Assembly (NCBI GenBank): GCA_947626395.1
Contig: CANQRU010000020.1
Coordinates: forward strand, 1 to 56,470
Length of the DNA stretch: 56,470 nucleotides
Source: an uncultured Lachnospiraceae bacterium
GTDB taxonomy: Bacteria > Bacillota > Clostridia > Lachnospirales > Lachnospiraceae
Reading direction: 5' to 3'
Positions 26,579-35,554 of this stretch are shown piece after piece; position 1 is the stretch's first letter; each line of letters opens with the position of its first letter. The position numbers were made by a program, and so were the translations under genes. The notes beneath the pieces are model-generated. The model was given only the letters and a program-made list of their open reading frames with translations, was not told the DNA's origin and did no database searches.

Positions 26579-29500
26579 GAAACAGAAGCAGGTCATCGAG
26601 ACCAGAGGCTGCAATCTGCTGGTCTCCGCGGCGGCCGGAAGCGGCAAGACGGCGGTCCTGGTAGAGCGGATCATCCGTCTGATCAGCGAGGGGCCGCGGC
26701 CTCTGGACATCGACCGGCTGCTGGTGATGACATTTACCAACGCGGCCGCGGCGGAGATGCGGGAGCGGATCGCGCAGGCGGTCGAGCGGAAGCTTTCGGA
26801 GCAGCCGGACAACGAGCACCTGCAGGCGCAGGCGGCTCTGGTTCCCTACGCCCAGATCACGACCATCGACAGCTTCTGCCTGAGCCTGATCCGGGATCAT
26901 TTCAATCTGCTGGACATCGACCCGGCGTTCCGGATCGGCGACGAGGGGGAGCTTAAGCTTCTGCGCGCCGATGTGATGCAGAATATGCTGGAAGAATATT
27001 ATTCCGCGGGAGATCCGGTATTTGAACGGTTTGTCGATACCTACGCATCCGGCAGATCAGACAGCGGCATCGAAGACTATATCATGCAGGTGTATACCTT
27101 CGCCCAGAGCAATCCGTTCCCGGAGCAGTGGATCGGGAGGTGCCGTGCGGAAATGGAGCAGACCGGGGCCGGAAGTCTGAAACATACCGCCTGGATGCGT
27201 TACCTGATGGAAGATGTCGGGCGGCAGCTTGACGAGATGACGGGGCAGTATGAGGAGGTCATGGAGCTTTGCCGGGAGCCGGGCGGCCCGGAGGCGTACC
27301 TGCCGGCGCTTGCGGAGGAACTTCGGATGCTTCGCGGTCTGGCGGGGGCGGAAACTTACGACGATCTCTGCGAACGACTTCGGGGCGCGGAGTTTGGGAG
27401 GCTCAAGGCGGCCCGCGGCGGGGATATTGATCCGGTGAAAAAGGAGCTGGTCAGCGAGTGCCGGAACCGGATCAAAAAGGCGGTGAACGGCCTGAAGGCG
27501 TCCTATGGGGCGCAGACGGAGGCGGAAGCCGCGGCGGATCTTCTGGCGACGAAGGACGTGGTTCTGAAGCTTTTGGAGCTGGCGGAGGAATTTGCGAGGC
27601 GGTATCAGGAAGCGAAGAAGGACAAGAATCTGGTCGATTTCAACGATCTGGAGCATTACGCGCTGGAGATCCTGGCGGAGAGGCCGGGAGCGCCTGCGGG
27701 CGGCGCGGCGGAGACGGCGGCCGGGGCAGCAGACGGCATATCGGCAGCGCAGAGAAGCGAAGAAAACACCCAGGAAAGGAACAGCAGCCAGGCGGAGTCC
27801 GAAACGGCAGACAGTGCGGCGGAAGCGGCAGCCGACGGGGCAGGTACGACCGGCGATGCGGTATTTACGCTGCATTATACGGAGACCGCCGACCGGCTGA
27901 GCAGTCAGTACGCGGAGATATTGGTGGACGAGTACCAGGACAGCAATTACGTGCAGGAGGCGCTGATTCAGGCGCTGTCCGGCGGGCGGTTCGGACGTCC
28001 GAACGTGTTCATGGTGGGCGACGTCAAGCAGAGCATTTACAAATTCCGCCTGGCCCGGCCGGAGCTTTTTATGGAGAAATACGAAACCTATTCGGCGGAA
28101 AAGGGTCCCGACCGCAAGATTGAACTTCATCAGAATTTCCGCAGCAGGGAGTCGGTGCTTGAAAGCGTCAACCGGATCTTCTATCAGATCATGACGAAGA
28201 ACCTGGGCAATGTGGAGTATACCGAGGAAGCGGCCCTGCATCCGGGAGCCGTGTTCGCAGAGGGCGAACGCTGCGGAACGCCGACGGAACTGCTTCTTCT
28301 GGATACCGGGAAGGAATCCATGGGCGCGCTGGAAGATGCCGTTATGCAGGAGGAAGGAGCGGCGCCGCGTCTCTCGCAGGAGGAAGCGGCGGATTATACG
28401 GCCCGTGAACTGGAAGCGAAAATGATCGCGCGGCGGATGCGGGAGCTTACGGATCCGCAGACCGGACTTCAGGTTTGGGATAAAGAGAGAGGGATCTACC
28501 GGCCCGCCGGCTACGGCGACATGGTGATCCTGCTGCGCAGCATGACCGGGTGGAGCGAGACCATTCTGCAGGTGCTGACCAGGGAAGGGATCCCCGCCTA
28601 TGCGGAGACGGGAACCGGATATTTTGATACGATCGAGGTGGAAACGGTGCTGGCGATGCTGGCCGTGATCGATAATCCGATCCAGGATATCCCTCTGGCT
28701 GCGGTGCTGCGCTCGCCGATGGTGGGCTTAAGCGATGAGGAAATGGCCTGGATGACGGCCGCGTATAAGAAAGTAACGGAGCACAGGCAGGACCGGGGCA
28801 TTTACGGGGCGTTCCGGTATCTGACTGAGGCAGATGAAAGCCGTGCTCACGGAGCGGATCCGGAGAATGGCGGAACGGCAAAGCTGCCGGGAGACCGTGC
28901 CCATGGGGCGGATCCGGAGAATGGCGGACCACCGGCAAAGGCAAAGCTGCCGGAAGAATTTGCGGAACGTCTGGGCGCTGTGGTCCCGAAGCTGAGCGCG
29001 TTTGCAGGTCTGCTTGACAGACTGCGCCTGCAGGCCACCTATCTGCCGATCCATGAACTGGTCTGTCAGGTGTACGAGCAGACCGGATATTACGATTATG
29101 TTTCCGCGATGCCGGCGGGGCAGACCCGCCGGGCCAATCTGGATATGCTGGTAGAGAAAGCCTCGGCGTTCGAGAAGACCAGTTACAAAGGCCTGTTCCA
29201 GTTTATCCGCTACATCACGCAGCTTAAGAAATACGAGACGGATTTCGGGGAGGCGTCCGCCGGGCAGTACGAGAACATGGTGCGCGTCATGAGCATTCAC
29301 AAGAGCAAAGGACTGGAATTTCCTGTCGTCTTTCTGGCTGGCACCGGGAAACAGTTCAATAAGCAGGATGTGCGCGGGAGACTGATCATTGACTCCGATC
29401 TGGGTATCGCCACGGATTATCTGGATCTTGAGCTGCGTGTCAAAGGACCGACGCTCAAAAAGAACGTTCTGAAGCGGAAAACGGATCTGGATAATCTGGG

Positions 29501-30815
29501 AGAGGAACTGCGCGTTCTCTACGTAGCCATGACCAGGGCGAAGGAGAAGCTGATCCTGACCGGCGCGGACCGGTCGCTGGCGAAGAAGCTGGAGAAATGG
29601 GAGAATATGGAATGGGGGAAAGAGCGCCGGCAGCGCATTCCCGCTGTTCCTTATACCGTTCTGTCTACAGCCGGTTCCTATCTGGACTGGATACTGATGA
29701 CCCATCCTGAACGGAGCGGATGTATTGAGGTCAGTCAGATCCCGGTGGATACGCTGGTTGGCGAAGAGGTAACGCGCCAGATCGGAAAGAAAGCAGGAAA
29801 AGAGGAACTGCTTCGCCTGGCGGAAGAGGCAGATGAGCGGGAACGGACGTCGGAAGCGGCGGGCGCGGATGAATTGGAGCGGACGTCGGAAGAGGCGGGC
29901 GCGGATGAATTGGAGCGTACGTCGGAAGCGGCGGGCGTGGATGAGCGGGAGCAGCCGGCAGGAGAGACGGACACTCGGAAGGAGCTGTCACAGAGGACAG
30001 AAGGAGCAGACGAGGAACTGACAGAAGCGGGCGAATCCAGCGAGAACGCATTTACAGATGCTTCCGTATATGCGCAGCTGGATCAGTGCTTTCGTTACAG
30101 ATATCCTTATGAGGCGGATACAGGCCTTCATACGAAGATGACCGTATCCGAACTCAAGAAGCTGGGACAGGACATCGATGATTTCGACGGACTTATGCAG
30201 GCGGCGCCGGCGGATTATCTGGACGATGCCGGGAAACGGCAGAAAGAAGATATAGACACTCCCTCAGGCCCGGAGGCGGACATCCGCACCGCCATGGAGA
30301 AAGCCGCCCGCCGGGGGACGGCCTATCACCGCGTGCTGGAGCTGATGGATTTCAACAGGGCAGAGACCTGTCAGGATGTGGAGAACCAGATCAAAGAACT
30401 GGCGGAGCGGCACCGCATCGGAGACGAAGCTGCCGGTCTGGTACGCCCCTATCCGATATGGCGTTTCGCGTCGTCTGCACTCGGAAAGCGCGTGCGCCGG
30501 GCCCAGGAAACAGGGCGTTTTCACCGCGAGCAGCAGTTTATCCTGGGCATCCCTGCCCGGGAAATGGAACTTGCCGGTTCGGACGAGCTGGTGCTCATCC
30601 AGGGCATCATCGACGCCTATCTGGAAGAAGACGACGGCCTGGTGCTTCTGGATTACAAGACGGATCGGATCGCCGAAGGGCAGGAAGATGTCCTGGCAAA
30701 GCGCTATAAGGTCCAGATGGACTACTATCAGCGGGCGCTGGAGCAGATGACGAAGAAAAATGTGAAGGAAAGATATATCTATTCCTTGCGGCTTATGAAA
30801 GTTATACCGGTATAG
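26565..30815 (+). CDS. addA: ATP-dependent helicase/nuclease AddAB, subunit AddA
   Basis: A 1416-residue UvrD-type helicase with a C-terminal RecB-like nuclease. Visible motifs are the Q motif WTEKQKQVIETRG, Walker A AAAGSGKTA at about 22-30, MTFTNAAAAEMRERI, Walker B VDEYQDSN, QNFRSRESVL, SIHKSKGLEFPVVF, YVAMTRAKEKLIL and the nuclease segment LVLLDYKTDR. It is roughly 150-200 residues longer than usual because of three low-complexity insertions: an Ala/Glu stretch near residues 375-435 and tandem repeats at 28842-28955 and 29829-29954. All motifs are intact, so the insertions are probably surface loops. AGGAGG precedes the ATG inside addB. Confidence 0.95.
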   Translation: MQWTEKQKQVIETRGCNLLVSAAAGSGKTAVLVERIIRLISEGPRPLDIDRLLVMTFTNAAAAEMRERIAQAVERKLSEQPDNEHLQAQAALVPYAQITTIDSFCLSLIRDHFNLLDIDPAFRIGDEGELKLLRADVMQNMLEEYYSAGDPVFERFVDTYASGRSDSGIEDYIMQVYTFAQSNPFPEQWIGRCRAEMEQTGAGSLKHTAWMRYLMEDVGRQLDEMTGQYEEVMELCREPGGPEAYLPALAEELRMLRGLAGAETYDDLCERLRGAEFGRLKAARGGDIDPVKKELVSECRNRIKKAVNGLKASYGAQTEAEAAADLLATKDVVLKLLELAEEFARRYQEAKKDKNLVDFNDLEHYALEILAERPGAPAGGAAETAAGAADGISAAQRSEENTQERNSSQAESETADSAAEAAADGAGTTGDAVFTLHYTETADRLSSQYAEILVDEYQDSNYVQEALIQALSGGRFGRPNVFMVGDVKQSIYKFRLARPELFMEKYETYSAEKGPDRKIELHQNFRSRESVLESVNRIFYQIMTKNLGNVEYTEEAALHPGAVFAEGERCGTPTELLLLDTGKESMGALEDAVMQEEGAAPRLSQEEAADYTARELEAKMIARRMRELTDPQTGLQVWDKERGIYRPAGYGDMVILLRSMTGWSETILQVLTREGIPAYAETGTGYFDTIEVETVLAMLAVIDNPIQDIPLAAVLRSPMVGLSDEEMAWMTAAYKKVTEHRQDRGIYGAFRYLTEADESRAHGADPENGGTAKLPGDRAHGADPENGGPPAKAKLPEEFAERLGAVVPKLSAFAGLLDRLRLQATYLPIHELVCQVYEQTGYYDYVSAMPAGQTRRANLDMLVEKASAFEKTSYKGLFQFIRYITQLKKYETDFGEASAGQYENMVRVMSIHKSKGLEFPVVFLAGTGKQFNKQDVRGRLIIDSDLGIATDYLDLELRVKGPTLKKNVLKRKTDLDNLGEELRVLYVAMTRAKEKLILTGADRSLAKKLEKWENMEWGKERRQRIPAVPYTVLSTAGSYLDWILMTHPERSGCIEVSQIPVDTLVGEEVTRQIGKKAGKEELLRLAEEADERERTSEAAGADELERTSEEAGADELERTSEAAGVDEREQPAGETDTRKELSQRTEGADEELTEAGESSENAFTDASVYAQLDQCFRYRYPYEADTGLHTKMTVSELKKLGQDIDDFDGLMQAAPADYLDDAGKRQKEDIDTPSGPEADIRTAMEKAARRGTAYHRVLELMDFNRAETCQDVENQIKELAERHRIGDEAAGLVRPYPIWRFASSALGKRVRRAQETGRFHREQQFILGIPAREMELAGSDELVLIQGIIDAYLEEDDGLVLLDYKTDRIAEGQEDVLAKRYKVQMDYYQRALEQMTKKNVKERYIYSLRLMKVIPV
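28842..28955 (+). repeat. In-frame tandem duplication in addA (54/60 bp)
   Basis: Two copies, 28842-28895 and 28896-28955, encode RAHGADPENGGTAKLPGD and RAHGADPENGGPPAKAKLP. The second has a six-base addition. Both keep the frame. Confidence 0.85.
29829..29954 (+). repeat. In-frame 36-bp tandem repeat in addA
   Basis: Three full 36-bp units (from 29829, 29865 and 29901) plus half a unit encode ADERERTSEAAG, ADELERTSEEAG, ADELERTSEAAG and VDEREQ. The encoded stretch is charged and lies between the helicase and nuclease domains. Confidence 0.9.
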
Positions 30816-30843
30816 ATCCGGCACAGAAAGGCGGTTGATCGAT

Positions 30844-31230
30844 ATGTTTTTCATTATGGGAATCAATCAGGGCATGAAGGAGCTGGCCTATAACACGCCG
30901 CTCTTCATCTGCGGCCGGTGCGGCCGCTACGGCCGCTATCAGGTCTACATGACATATACATACCTGTCGCTGTTCTTTATCCCCATATTCAAGTGGGGAA
31001 AACGGTACTACGCCAAAACCAGCTGCTGCGGCACCGTCTATGAGCTGCCGCAGGAGACCGGCCGCCGCCTCGCCCGCGGCGAGGATGTGACGCTTACGCC
31101 TGAGATGCTGACAATGGTATCGTCCGGCAGCGCCGCAGCCGCCTGGCATCCCGCGAAGCGCTGCGCAAACTGCGGCTACGAGACGATGGAGGATTTTGAG
31201 TACTGTCCGAAATGCGGAAGAAGATTCTGA
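30844..31230 (+). CDS. Zinc-ribbon protein of unknown function
   Basis: A 128-residue protein. Its N-terminal part has CGRCGRYG (about 23-30), a hydrophobic YTYLSLFFIPIFKWGKRYY segment and SCCGTVYEL; the C-terminus ends in a double zinc knuckle, CANCGYETMEDFEYCPKCGRRF spread over the last 24 residues. This plan is known in Firmicutes zinc-ribbon proteins of unassigned role. It starts 28 bases after addA and may be cotranscribed, but nothing ties it to recombination. An in-frame TTG three codons earlier is a less likely start. Confidence 0.65.
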   Translation: MFFIMGINQGMKELAYNTPLFICGRCGRYGRYQVYMTYTYLSLFFIPIFKWGKRYYAKTSCCGTVYELPQETGRRLARGEDVTLTPEMLTMVSSGSAAAAWHPAKRCANCGYETMEDFEYCPKCGRRF

Positions 31231-31274
31231 CGGATACGAAATGGAGGAAGGGCGTCGCAGGATATCCATCCTGA

Positions 31275-31532
31275 AATAACTTATACAACTGCTATGGCAT
31301 TTGCAGAATAAAGCTAAATACCTGTGATTATGAGTTGCATCTGATCCCATTAGCGGCTAAGATTACCTTGGATTACTACCATGCATTTAGTGGGACGTTA
31401 GATATTAACAGCGTCGTTTTAATCGAAGATAAAGAAACAGGAGAAACAATTGACAGCTCAGAAAACTACGGATGGCTCATTTCGATTGCAGACTTAACAG
31501 GTGTGCTGGGAGTTACGACCAGCTGGAAATAA
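31275..31532 (+). pseudogene. AT-rich orphan coding remnant, family not recognised
   Basis: An open stretch of 85 codons ending at TAA (31530-31532) that lacks a plausible start and ribosome site. The part from about 31335 on looks protein-like (ITLDYYHAFSGTLDINSVV, then LIEDKETGETIDSSENYGW). Base use is clearly more AT-rich than the GC-rich genes around it. It could be the 3' end of a gene whose 5' part was lost, or a chance frame. The bases 31231-31274 and 31533-31600 hold no gene. Confidence 0.35.
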
Positions 31533-31576
31533 AAAAAGTGAGTCAAGGGAGCTGCCGGAACATCCCGACAGCTCCC
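31531..31576 (-). terminator. Possible terminator of ychF
   Basis: GGGAGCTG (31547-31554) pairs with CAGCTCCC (31569-31576) and the stem continues imperfectly with CGG/CCG. On the minus strand a T run (31531-31537) follows after nine other bases, which is further than usual. Confidence 0.4.
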
Positions 31577-31600
31577 GGTGAATCTAAGGATTCTGCGTTG

Positions 31601-32698
31601 TTACACATTAAATCGGAACAGGATCACGTCCCCGTCCTGCACGACATAGTCCTTGCCCTCCAGCCGCACCAGCCCCTTATCGCGGGCCGCGGCGTAGGCG
31701 CCGCAGTCGAGAAGATCTTTATAATTGACGACTTCAGCCCGGATGAAGCCCCGCTCGAAATCCGAGTGGATCTTGCCGGCCGCCTGCGGGGCCTTCGTCC
31801 CTTTCTTAATGGTCCAGGCGCGGGTCTCGTCCTCGCCGGAGGTCAAAAAACTCAGAAGTCCCAGCAGATCATAGCTTGCGGCGATCAGCTTCTCAAGCCC
31901 GGATTCCTTAAGCCCCAGATCTTCTAAGAACATCGCCTTTTCATCGTCGTCCAGTTCCGCGATCTCTTCCTCGATCTGCGCGCAGATCACGAATACCTGG
32001 GAGCCGGTTTCAGCCGCGAACCCACGAACCTTCTGCACATGAGGATTGGAAGCGCCGTCATCCGCCAGATCGTCTTCTCCCACATTGGCGGCAAAGATCA
32101 CCGGCTTATAGGTAAGAAGGTTAAGGCTTCCGAGGATCGCCAGCTGATCCTCATCCTCGCAGACATAAGTGCGCGCGGCCTTTCCATCCTCCAGATGCGC
32201 TTTCAGCGCCTTCAGAAGTTCCACTTCCTTCACTAACGACTTGTCGTTAAACGCGCTCTTGGCCGTCTTCGAAAGCCGCCGCTCCAGAACTTCCAGGTCG
32301 GCAAAGATCAGTTCCAGATCGATGGTCTCGATATCCCTCATGGGATCGACGCTGCCGTCCACGTGGATCACATTGCTGTCCTCAAAACACCGTACCACAT
32401 GTACAATCGCATCCACCTCGCGGATGTGCGAGAGAAACTGATTCCCCAGTCCCTCGCCCTTCGACGCGCCCTTCACCAGTCCCGCGATATCGACAAACTC
32501 AATGACCGCCGGCGTCACCTTCTTTGAATGGTACAGATCGCCCAGCAGTTTCAGCCTCTCATCCGGAACCGCCACTACGCCCACATTCGGATCGATGGTA
32601 CAGAACGGATAATTCGCCGATTCCGCCCCCGCTTTTGTCAGAGAATTAAAAAGCGTGCTTTTGCCCACGTTCGGCAGGCCCACAATACCTAATTTCAT
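31601..32698 (-). CDS. ychF: Ribosome-associated GTPase-like ATPase YchF (OLA1 family)
   Basis: A 365-residue protein with G1 [12 protein letters not shown] at the N-terminus, the G3 segment [18 protein letters not shown] and a C-terminal TGS domain ending in DVILFRFNV. The G4 position reads FAANVGE, in place of NKxD, as in YchF/OLA1 proteins, which prefer ATP over GTP. It binds ribosomes and is linked to stress responses. Monocistronic, with a promoter candidate at 32744-32772. Confidence 0.95.
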   Translation of the reverse strand: MKLGIVGLPNVGKSTLFNSLTKAGAESANYPFCTIDPNVGVVAVPDERLKLLGDLYHSKKVTPAVIEFVDIAGLVKGASKGEGLGNQFLSHIREVDAIVHVVRCFEDSNVIHVDGSVDPMRDIETIDLELIFADLEVLERRLSKTAKSAFNDKSLVKEVELLKALKAHLEDGKAARTYVCEDEDQLAILGSLNLLTYKPVIFAANVGEDDLADDGASNPHVQKVRGFAAETGSQVFVICAQIEEEIAELDDDEKAMFLEDLGLKESGLEKLIAASYDLLGLLSFLTSGEDETRAWTIKKGTKAPQAAGKIHSDFERGFIRAEVVNYKDLLDCGAYAAARDKGLVRLEGKDYVVQDGDVILFRFNV

Positions 32699-32743
32699 AT
32701 ATGCTAACCTCTTTCTATTAAATAATGGTTCCTTACCTTTTAT

Positions 32744-32772
32744 TATCTACGTGGAGTATATCACACCATCAA
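32744..32772 (-). promoter_or_regulatory. Probable promoter of ychF
   Basis: On the minus strand TTGATG (32767-32772) and TAGATA (32744-32749) lie 17 bases apart, about 45 bases before the ychF start. Confidence 0.5.
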
Positions 32773-32876
32773 CCGAAAAGAAAGTCTTATTTCTCCAGAA
32801 AATCCTCTTTCAAATTGCGAAAACCAGCGCAGAGATCCCCTGTCGAAGCCTGCCGCAAACTGTCGGTCGAATAAGA

Positions 32877-32905
32877 TTGCTTTTTTGGATATTTGGCGGT
32901 AAAAT
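32877..32905 (+). promoter_or_regulatory. Promoter of lgt-spo0E-like operon
   Basis: TTGCTT (32877-32882) and TAAAAT (32900-32905) are 17 bases apart and about 35 bases before the lgt start. Confidence 0.65.
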
Positions 32906-32940
32906 GAAGAAAATCCTATGAGAAGGGAGCAGATACATAT

Positions 32941-33837
32941 ATGACTGCGCCTGCAGATATCCTTTTCCCGCATCTCGGCATCGCCATCGACCACTTAAGA
33001 AACAGCATCACCATATTCGGTTTCCGGATCGCCTTCTACGGCATCATCATCGGAATCGGCATGATCGCCGGCATTCTGATCGCCCAGTCCGACGCGAAGC
33101 GGAGAGGGCAGGATCCGGAGCTCTATCTGGACTTTGCCATTTACGCGATCATTTTTGCCATCATCGGCGCCAGAGCCTACTACGTGATCTTCGACTGGGA
33201 CAATTATAAAGACAATCTGATCCAGATCTTCAATATCCGCGCCGGCGGCCTGGCGATCTACGGCGGCGTCATCGGCGGCGTCCTGACGCTTGTCTGGTTC
33301 GTGAAGACCAGAAAGCTTTCCTTCCTTTCCATGGCCGATACGGCCTGCCTCGGCCTGATCACGGGCCAGATCATCGGAAGATGGGGGAATTTCTTCAACT
33401 GTGAAGCGTTCGGCGGCTATACAGACGGCTTTCTCGCCATGCGGATCCGCCGCGCGCTGGTCAATGAGAGTATGATCTCTCAGGAACTTTTAGATCACCT
33501 GATTGTGGAAGGCGGGGCAGAGTACATTCAGGTCCACCCCACGTTCCTTTATGAGTCCCTGTGGAATCTGGGAGTTCTGCTGTTTATGCTCTGGTACCGG
33601 AAAAGAAAGAGATTCGACGGCCAGATGCTGTGTATTTATCTCGTGGGCTATGGTCTGGGAAGGACGTGGATCGAAGGACTGCGGACGGACCAGTTAAAAT
33701 TCTTTGCGACAGGCGTCCCGGTGTCGCAGGTATTATCCATGGTACTGGTACTTGTCGCGGCTGTTGGTCTGGTGGTAGGTAACAGGAAAAAAGGCATGCA
33801 GAAGGAGGATGACAATGGAGAAACTTACCAGGGATGA
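32941..33837 (+). CDS. lgt: Prolipoprotein diacylglyceryl transferase
   Basis: A 298-residue polytopic membrane enzyme that attaches diacylglycerol to the Cys of prolipoproteins. The family signature is spread over IRAGGLAIYGGVIGG and GQIIGRWGNFFNCEAFGG, the latter with the key Arg and Asn. About seven membrane helices are visible. As in many Firmicutes, Tyr replaces the His of the proteobacterial HGGL motif. The C-terminus overlaps the next small gene by 23 bases. Confidence 0.93.
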   Translation: MTAPADILFPHLGIAIDHLRNSITIFGFRIAFYGIIIGIGMIAGILIAQSDAKRRGQDPELYLDFAIYAIIFAIIGARAYYVIFDWDNYKDNLIQIFNIRAGGLAIYGGVIGGVLTLVWFVKTRKLSFLSMADTACLGLITGQIIGRWGNFFNCEAFGGYTDGFLAMRIRRALVNESMISQELLDHLIVEGGAEYIQVHPTFLYESLWNLGVLLFMLWYRKRKRFDGQMLCIYLVGYGLGRTWIEGLRTDQLKFFATGVPVSQVLSMVLVLVAAVGLVVGNRKKGMQKEDDNGETYQG

Positions 33838-33973
33838 GCTGATCGTTCAAATCGAGTCAGCCCGAAAAAAACTGAATCAAAGCATCGATGAGAAACGACG
33901 GTACGAGGAGATCTATCAGGATAGTGTACGTTTGGATGAGCTGATCGAACAATATATTGTGGCTGAATTTTAG
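33815..33973 (+). CDS. Spo0E-like aspartyl-phosphate phosphatase (small protein)
   Basis: A 52-residue gene that begins inside the 3' end of lgt in another frame. AAGGAGGATGACA gives it a strong ribosome site. The sequence is a two-helix hairpin, with helix one around LIVQIESARKKLNQSI and helix two around YQDSVRLDELIEQYI. The S-x-x-x-D signature of Spo0E-type phosphatases is Ser37 to Asp41, and LDELIEQY matches the family's consensus end. Members dephosphorylate Spo0A~P and delay sporulation. The window also holds the Spo0A-type site before spoIIGA, so a role in sporulation timing fits. It is followed by a strong terminator. Confidence 0.85.
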   Translation: MEKLTRDELIVQIESARKKLNQSIDEKRRYEEIYQDSVRLDELIEQYIVAEF

Positions 33974-33992
33974 AGTTAATCAACATTTTGAG

Positions 33993-34038
33993 GCAATTGC
34001 GGAAAACCACGCAATTGCTTCATTTTTTTTGATTTTTT
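33993..34038 (+). terminator. Rho-independent terminator of the lgt operon
   Basis: GCAATTGCG (33993-34001) and CGCAATTGC (34010-34018) form a perfect 9-bp stem, followed by two long T runs. Confidence 0.93.
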
Positions 34039-34050
34039 TTAAAAAATTCC

Positions 34051-34079
34051 TTGCGTTTTTCTGAATCTTGTACTAGAAT
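34051..34079 (+). promoter_or_regulatory. Promoter of the dcw cluster
   Basis: TTGCGT (34051-34056) and TAGAAT (34074-34079) lie 17 bases apart, right after the lgt-operon terminator and before the MraZ repeats. Confidence 0.7.
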
Positions 34080-34091
34080 AATTAATACGAA

Positions 34092-34136
34092 GTGGGTAAA
34101 AGTGGTTAGTTGTAGGAGATTGTGGTAGAAAGTGGT
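34092..34136 (+). promoter_or_regulatory. MraZ operator: five GTGGG-like repeats at a 10-bp period
   Basis: GTGGG (34092), GTGGT (34102), GTAGG (34112), GTGGT (34122) and GTGGT (34132) start exactly 10 bases apart, so all face one side of the helix. MraZ is known to bind GTGG-type repeats of this period in front of its own operon. Five units is more than the three or four usually described. Confidence 0.88.
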
Positions 34137-34171
34137 ACGAATACCGCTTAAGGAACGATTAGGAGACAGGC

Positions 34172-34600
34172 ATGGGATTCATCGGTGAGTACAACCATAC
34201 GGTTGACGCAAAAGGCAGAGTGATCGTCCCATCCAAGTTCCGCGAGATATTGGGCGACGAGTTCATTGTCACGAAGGGCTTGGACCACTGCCTCTGTGCC
34301 TATGAGAATTCCGAGTGGGACAAGTTCGAGAAGAAACTGGCCGAACTTCCCACGAATAACCGCAATACCAGACAGTTGACCCGCTTCTTCCTGTCGGGAG
34401 CCACATCCTGTGAAGTGGACAGGCAGGGAAGGATCCTTCTTCCCGCGGTCCTGCGGACATTTGCCCAGATCGAGAAGGACGCCGTGCTGGTAGGCAATGG
34501 CAACCGCGTCGAGATCTGGAGCAGAGACAGATGGGCTGAGGCGAATAACTACGATGATATCGAAGATATTGCCGAAGGCCTGGAAGGGTTCAGCATATGA
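34172..34600 (+). CDS. mraZ: Transcriptional regulator MraZ
   Basis: A 142-residue protein with two SpoVT/AbrB-like repeats: [21 protein letters not shown] (7-27) and [19 protein letters not shown] (about 76-94). MraZ forms a ring and represses or tunes the dcw operon that it heads by binding GTGG repeats, which are present at 34092-34136 just upstream. The stop overlaps the rsmH start (ATGATG), so the two are coupled. Confidence 0.96.
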   Translation: MGFIGEYNHTVDAKGRVIVPSKFREILGDEFIVTKGLDHCLCAYENSEWDKFEKKLAELPTNNRNTRQLTRFFLSGATSCEVDRQGRILLPAVLRTFAQIEKDAVLVGNGNRVEIWSRDRWAEANNYDDIEDIAEGLEGFSI

Positions 34601-35532
34601 TGTTTGAACACAAGTCCGTTCTTCTTCATGAGACCATAGACAGTCTTCAGGTGAAACCGGACGGGATCTACGTTGACGGAACGCTTGGCGGAGGCGGCCA
34701 CGCATACGAGCTGTGCGGAAGGCTGGGGCCGGAGGGAAGACTTGTCGGGATCGACCAGGATGAGGACGCCATCGCGGCCGCTGCGAAACGGCTTGCCCCG
34801 TATCAGGACCAGGTAACCATTGTCCGAAGCAATTACGAGCAGATGGACGAGGTGCTTGACGAGCTTGGGATCGGGAAGGTCGACGGAATCTATCTGGATC
34901 TGGGGGTTTCATCCTTCCAGTTCGACACGGCCGAGAGAGGCTTCTCCTATCGTGAGGACGCGCCGTTAGACATGAGGATGGACAGGAGACAGGAACTGAC
35001 GGCGGCCGACGTGGTGGAAAGCTACGAAGAAGAGGAGCTTGTCCGGATCATCCGTGATTACGGCGAAGAGAAGTTCGCCAGGCAGATCGCCAGACAGATC
35101 GTAAAGCGTCGTCAGGAAGCGCCGATTGCGACTACCGGAGAGCTGGCGGAGATCATTAAGGAAGCGATTCCGCTTAAGATGCGGGCGGTGGGAGGCCATC
35201 CGGCGAGGAGAACCTTCCAGGCCCTGCGGATCGAGGTGAACCGGGAGCTGGAAGTGCTGGAGAAGTCCATTGACCGGATGATCGGCCGGCTTAAGCCCGG
35301 AGGAAGGATTTCCATCATCACATTCCATTCCCTGGAAGACCGGATCGTGAAGAACCGTTTCCGGGAAAATGAAAACCCGTGCATCTGCCCGCCAGATTTC
35401 CCGGTGTGTATGTGCGGAAGGAAAAGCAAAGGAAAGATCGTTACCCGCAGGCCGGTCGTCCCGACCGCGGAGGAGATAGAAGAAAACAAGCGATGCAGAA
35501 GCGCGAAACTGAGAACTTTTGAAGCGTTTTAG
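34597..35532 (+). CDS. rsmH: 16S rRNA (cytosine-1402-N4)-methyltransferase
   Basis: A 311-residue enzyme with [13 protein letters not shown] at the start, SAM motif [49 protein letters not shown] and [12 protein letters not shown], all typical of RsmH (MraW). It methylates C1402 in the ribosomal P site. Two adjacent ATG codons could serve as the start. It is second in the dcw operon, as in most bacteria. Confidence 0.96.
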   Translation: MMFEHKSVLLHETIDSLQVKPDGIYVDGTLGGGGHAYELCGRLGPEGRLVGIDQDEDAIAAAAKRLAPYQDQVTIVRSNYEQMDEVLDELGIGKVDGIYLDLGVSSFQFDTAERGFSYREDAPLDMRMDRRQELTAADVVESYEEEELVRIIRDYGEEKFARQIARQIVKRRQEAPIATTGELAEIIKEAIPLKMRAVGGHPARRTFQALRIEVNRELEVLEKSIDRMIGRLKPGGRISIITFHSLEDRIVKNRFRENENPCICPPDFPVCMCGRKSKGKIVTRRPVVPTAEEIEENKRCRSAKLRTFEAF

Positions 35533-35554
35533 GCAGAACGGAAAGGAGTCCGAC

